Assembly: GCF_963674635.1 (NCBI RefSeq)
Contig: NZ_OY771475.1
Coordinates: 806,001-870,000, forward strand
Reading direction: 5' to 3'
Length of the DNA stretch: 64,000 nucleotides
From: Breoghania sp.
GTDB lineage: Bacteria; Pseudomonadota; Alphaproteobacteria; Rhizobiales; Stappiaceae
Under the pieces are notes generated by a model. It was not told the origin of the DNA and did no database searches. It saw only the letters and a list, made by a program, of their open reading frames with translations. The position numbers and the translations under genes were made by a program. Shown here piece by piece: positions 60,939-64,000 of this stretch (position 1 is the stretch's first letter; each line of letters begins with the position of its first letter).

Positions 60939-61577
60939 ATGACCATGGCTGTCGACACGACGGCGCTGGCTGGCAAAGGGCCGAAGCAGCGCAAGCGTCC
61001 GGCGCGCGCAGACGTCGAGGCCGCCGTCCTGCTTTTGATCGAATGGGCGGGAGACGACCCGGATCGCGAAGGGCTTGCCGGCACGCCGGCCCGGGTGGTG
61101 CGCGCCTACGAGGAGTTCTTCGAGGGATACGACGTCGACCCGGTCGAGCTTCTGTCGAGGACGTTCGAAGAGACGGATGGGTACGACGACATGATCGTGC
61201 TTAGAAACATGCGTCTGGAATCGCACTGCGAACACCACATCGTGCCGATCATCGGCAAGGCGCATGTCGCATACCTCCCCCAGACGCGGGTCGTCGGCAT
61301 CAGCAAGCTTGCCCGCCTCGTAGAGGTTTTCGCCAAGCGGCTGCAGATCCAGGAGACACTGACCTCACAGATTGCCGACACGATCCAGGAGGTGTTGAAG
61401 CCGCGCGGTGTCGCGGTCGTCATCGAGGCTGCGCACATGTGCATGACCACCCGCGGCATCCGCAAGCCGGGCGTCACCATGGTCACCCGGCGCCTGCTGG
61501 GCGAATTCCGTACCGACGCGGAGCTGCGCCGCGATTTCCTGTCCTCGCTTTCAGCCCCCAACGAGAGGTTCGGATGA
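60939..61577 (+). CDS. folE: GTP cyclohydrolase I (FolE, type IA)
   Basis: A 212-residue FolE that converts GTP to dihydroneopterin triphosphate for folate. Family motifs: GLAGTPARVVRAYEEFFEGY, MRLESHCEHHIVPIIGKAHV, LARLVEVFAKRLQIQE and AAHMCMTTRGIRKP. All three zinc ligands (Cys and His in SHCEHH, Cys in HMCMTTRG) are kept, so it is not the zinc-independent FolE2 type. The ATG at 60939 has a GAGGA site. It overlaps hisI by 4 nt and follows a Zur box. Confidence 0.92.
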   Translation: MTMAVDTTALAGKGPKQRKRPARADVEAAVLLLIEWAGDDPDREGLAGTPARVVRAYEEFFEGYDVDPVELLSRTFEETDGYDDMIVLRNMRLESHCEHHIVPIIGKAHVAYLPQTRVVGISKLARLVEVFAKRLQIQETLTSQIADTIQEVLKPRGVAVVIEAAHMCMTTRGIRKPGVTMVTRRLLGEFRTDAELRRDFLSSLSAPNERFG

Positions 61578-62053
61578 CCATGTCCTCTAGCGCCTTCGCA
61601 CCGCGCATTTCCGTCGAGCAGGTCGAGGAAGGCCACGAGCTTTCGCCCCGCTTCGACGCCAACGCGCTTGTTGCCGTTGTCACCACAGATGCCGTCTCCG
61701 GCGAGGTGCTGATGATGGGTGTCATGAACGACGAAGCCCTTCTCAGGACGATCGAGACGGGCGAGGCGCACTATTGGAGCCGCAGCCGCCGGTGCCTCTG
61801 GCACAAGGGAGCCACCAGCGGGCTCATCCAGAAGGTCGCGGAGATCCGGATCGACGATGACCAGGATGCGGTGTGGTTGCGTGTGAACGTGGAGGGCAGC
61901 GCCAGCTGCCATGTCGGCTACCGGTCGTGCTTCTATCGTGCCGTGCCCGTGCGGTCTTCTGCCCGTCCGGTCGAATTGGCCTTCACCGAAAGCGAAAAGG
62001 TCTTCGATCCGGCCCTTGTCTATCCTGGTGCCGAGAACCCCACCCGGCTTTGA
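61574..62053 (+). CDS. hisI: Phosphoribosyl-AMP cyclohydrolase (HisI) paralogue with an altered zinc ligand
   Basis: A 159-residue PRA-CH with motifs VLMMGVMNDEALLRTIETGE, AHYWSRSRRCLWHKGATSG and SASCHVGYRSCFYRAV. The family's first zinc Cys normally lies in a DCDxD motif; here the segment reads IDDDQDAVWL, so Asp replaces that Cys, while the two later Cys (CHVGYRSC) remain. This suggests a variant adapted to low zinc or another metal. It is cotranscribed with folE under a Zur box, so a normal hisI is expected elsewhere. Confidence 0.88.
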   Translation: MTMSSSAFAPRISVEQVEEGHELSPRFDANALVAVVTTDAVSGEVLMMGVMNDEALLRTIETGEAHYWSRSRRCLWHKGATSGLIQKVAEIRIDDDQDAVWLRVNVEGSASCHVGYRSCFYRAVPVRSSARPVELAFTESEKVFDPALVYPGAENPTRL

Positions 62054-62192
62054 AACGGAAGCTGTGCGGCAGCGGAGGGCGTCGCACAGTCAGCGACTGC
62101 CCCCGGACGCCGTGTCGCGGTCCTGATGACGTTCAGGGATCTATCCGAAGCGGGGGCTTGTTTCTCGGGCATGCTCGCCCGAGACAGGTGCC

Positions 62193-62831
62193 TCACATCC
62201 TCTTCGACGCGATTTCCCCGAGCGGGTCGATCACAAGCATCAATCTCGTCTCGCCAAGCCCCAGGATCTGCGGAGACCTGTGCGCGAGGCCTATCGTCTC
62301 GGACGAAGGCCACAACTGTCCACGAAACAGGGCGACTGCGCCCCTCGCCATCTCGTGGATGGTCGAAGGGATTTCGCCCTGTCTGCACAGCCCATATTCG
62401 GTACCGCGGCCGCGGTAGGAGCACAGCAGGCGGACCGGAACGTTATCCTGGTGAAACTTGGTGCAGGCGTTGTCGTCGACCACGTCAAGTCGAAGACGCA
62501 GAGACGTCGTTCCCACGATCCTTGCGAACAGGCGAGCGATGCCGACGACATCGGCTGTCAGCATCGTCCGCAAGGCATCGCTGCGCGTGAGCCCGCATCC
62601 ACCGAAAACCACATCCAGTGCCTCGGCAACCCGGTCAGCCTCCAGTTCGATCCGCGCCTCGGGCAGGAATTGCGGCTCGATGGTGTCGAGCCGCTCCTGG
62701 AGTTCCGGCGCGAGGCGGCGCTGCCAGATAGCGGCGGCGCACCCGGGAGAGTGGATTTTGTCGAGAATGTCCGACGATCCGCCTTCGTGGATCGTGCGGG
62801 CAACCATGCCGGGGGAGACGCATGCGTCCAT
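62193..62831 (-). CDS. DUF1826-family protein
   Basis: A 212-residue protein of the DUF1826 type, with marks KFHQDNVPVRLLCSYRGRGT and GEIPSTIHEMARGAVALFRG. The ATG overlaps the stop of the upstream COG0523 gene, and such pairing with COG0523 GTPases is commonly noted for this family. Its His/Cys-containing HQDN and LCSY segments hint at metal binding. Function unknown. Confidence 0.8.
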   Translation of the reverse strand: MDACVSPGMVARTIHEGGSSDILDKIHSPGCAAAIWQRRLAPELQERLDTIEPQFLPEARIELEADRVAEALDVVFGGCGLTRSDALRTMLTADVVGIARLFARIVGTTSLRLRLDVVDDNACTKFHQDNVPVRLLCSYRGRGTEYGLCRQGEIPSTIHEMARGAVALFRGQLWPSSETIGLAHRSPQILGLGETRLMLVIDPLGEIASKRM

Positions 62832-64000
62832 CAGGCGACCTCCTCGTTGCGGCCCCATTGCGGGAAGGGATCGGAGAGGTGCCTGTACATATTCGGCTCG
62901 AAGCGGTCGGCGTCATCCTCGTCCACAAGGCAACGATCGAGCATCGCGCAGATCCGGTCGCGCTTCATCTCGCCGAGCATGCCGATGAACACGATCTCCT
63001 GACGCCGGTCGCCATAGACCGGATCGAAAAGCCCGATGACCCGATCCCGTATCTGGGAGTCGTCCGGCCAGTGCGACTGTGGCACGGCCGCCCACCACAG
63101 ACCGAGCGGCTTCGTCGTCGCCTGCGCGCCCGCCAGGCTGAACTCGCCGACCCAAGGGGCCCGCGTCGCCAGCCAGAAATGCCCCTTGGCGCGGATGACG
63201 CCCGGAAGCGGGGTTTGCAGGAATTCGTTGAACCGCTCCGGGACCAGCGGCCGACGCGCCCGCCACACGAAGCTCGTCACGCCGTATTCGACGTCCTCCG
63301 GCACATGGTCGGCGAAACCGTAGAGCTCCTTGAACCACATCGGGTGCTCGTGCGCCCGGTCGAAATCGAACAGGCCGGTATCGAAGAGATCGTCGGAGGA
63401 GACCTTGCCGTAGTCGGTCTCGATCAGCTTCGCGTCCGGGTTGAGCGCATGGATGATCGAACGCGCGGCTTCCAGTTGCGCGGGGGGAGCATCGGACACC
63501 TTGTTCAGGACGATGATGTCTGCGAACTCGATCTGCTCGACGAGCAGGTCGACGAGGGTGCGGTTGTCGTCGGCCCCGTTGGTCTCGCCCCGGTCTGCGA
63601 GGAAATCGGCCGATCCGTAGTCGCGCAGCAGGTGGATCGTGTCGACGACCGTGACCATCGCATCGAGCCGCGAGATGTCCGAGAGACTCTGGCCCTCCTC
63701 GTCGCGGAATTCGAAGGTCGCGGCCACAGGCAGCGGTTCCGACACGCCTGTGCTTTCGATCAGCAGGTAGTCGAAACGGCCTTCCTCCGCCAGCCGCCGC
63801 ACTTCCACCAGCAGGTCGTCGCGCAGTGTGCAGCAGATGCAGCCGTTGGTCATCTCGACGAGCTTTTCCTCGGCGCGGTTGAGCGCCGTTTCCTCGCGCA
63901 CCAGATCGGCGTCGATGTTGACCTCGCTCATGTCGTTGACGATGACCGCCACCCGGCGTCCGTCGCGGTTGTTGAGGACATGGTTGAGCAGCGTCGTCTT
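62831..64000 (-). CDS. COG0523-family zinc chaperone GTPase, partial (N-terminus beyond window)
   Basis: 389 codons are visible. The first residues KTTLLNHVL are the end of the Walker A motif. Next come VIVNDMSEVNIDADL, the metal-binding CxCC motif in TNGCICCTLRDDLL, Walker B-like LIESTGVSEP, NKVSD (the G4 motif) and a C-terminal domain. It is predicted to use GTP to deliver zinc to client proteins during starvation (ZigA/YeiR/CobW relatives). It is cotranscribed with the DUF1826 gene. Confidence 0.93.
   Translation of the reverse strand, partial: KTTLLNHVLNNRDGRRVAVIVNDMSEVNIDADLVREETALNRAEEKLVEMTNGCICCTLRDDLLVEVRRLAEEGRFDYLLIESTGVSEPLPVAATFEFRDEEGQSLSDISRLDAMVTVVDTIHLLRDYGSADFLADRGETNGADDNRTLVDLLVEQIEFADIIVLNKVSDAPPAQLEAARSIIHALNPDAKLIETDYGKVSSDDLFDTGLFDFDRAHEHPMWFKELYGFADHVPEDVEYGVTSFVWRARRPLVPERFNEFLQTPLPGVIRAKGHFWLATRAPWVGEFSLAGAQATTKPLGLWWAAVPQSHWPDDSQIRDRVIGLFDPVYGDRRQEIVFIGMLGEMKRDRICAMLDRCLVDEDDADRFEPNMYRHLSDPFPQWGRNEEVA

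Overview
The window is high-GC DNA from an alphaproteobacterium. Support comes from a GcrA-type cell-cycle regulator, TRAP and Liv-type transporters, a NodD-like LysR regulator and TcuA/TcuB. It is probably a metabolically versatile member of the Hyphomicrobiales or Rhodobacterales, but genus and species cannot be fixed from the sequence alone. Genes are packed into tight operons with many 1-4 base overlaps. No rRNA, tRNA or CRISPR array was recognised. Both ends cut through genes: a LysR regulator on the left and a COG0523 GTPase on the right.

0-8.5 kb is a catabolic operon: a three-component P450 system (P450, [2Fe-2S] ferredoxin, ferredoxin reductase), an alpha/beta hydrolase, an extradiol ring-cleavage dioxygenase of the LigA/LigB type, a YCII-like protein and a TRAP transporter, with a divergent LysR regulator. 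8.5-10 kb holds a methyltransferase and an unrecognised protein. 10.1-14.5 kb is a PqqD-like / HprK-like kinase / two glycosyltransferases / nucleotidyltransferase cassette resembling the uncharacterised HPr-rel-A system. 14.7-28 kb holds a D-amino-acid-dehydrogenase-like flavoprotein, then a divergent locus: tcuB-tcuA-dehydrogenase leftward, and a Liv-type ABC transporter, aldehyde dehydrogenase, IclR regulator and metallo-beta-lactamase hydrolase rightward. Three phased direct repeats lie between the divergent operons. 28-38.3 kb is a second catabolic region: FAH-family protein, cyclase, outer-membrane protein, FAD monooxygenase, MFS permease, C-C-bond-type hydrolase, NodD-like regulator, VOC dioxygenase-like protein and Rieske protein.

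38.5-44.2 kb is the most interesting part: a compact RiPP (ribosomally made, post-translationally modified peptide) locus. A small precursor gene encodes 87 residues with two copies of an EAIKNIGCCSA core. It is followed by a radical SAM/SPASM enzyme, a SagB-type flavin dehydrogenase and a YcaO protein. An AT-rich divergent promoter separates it from an unrecognised helical protein. 44.2-52 kb is an accessory segment bracketed by about 190-bp direct repeats. It carries transposase and helicase remnants and a complete TonB-receptor/ABC uptake system of the siderophore or metallophore type.

52-64 kb is a metal-homeostasis region. It contains a copper operon (DUF2946, YcnI, CopC-CopD), a PhoX phosphatase, a Zur regulator, a GcrA paralogue, a threonyl-tRNA synthetase remnant with only TGS and editing domains, folE, a hisI paralogue with one altered zinc ligand, a DUF1826 protein and a COG0523 metal chaperone GTPase. 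Four related 15-bp sites resembling Zur boxes precede phoX, zur, gcrA and folE, which suggests one zinc-starvation regulon.
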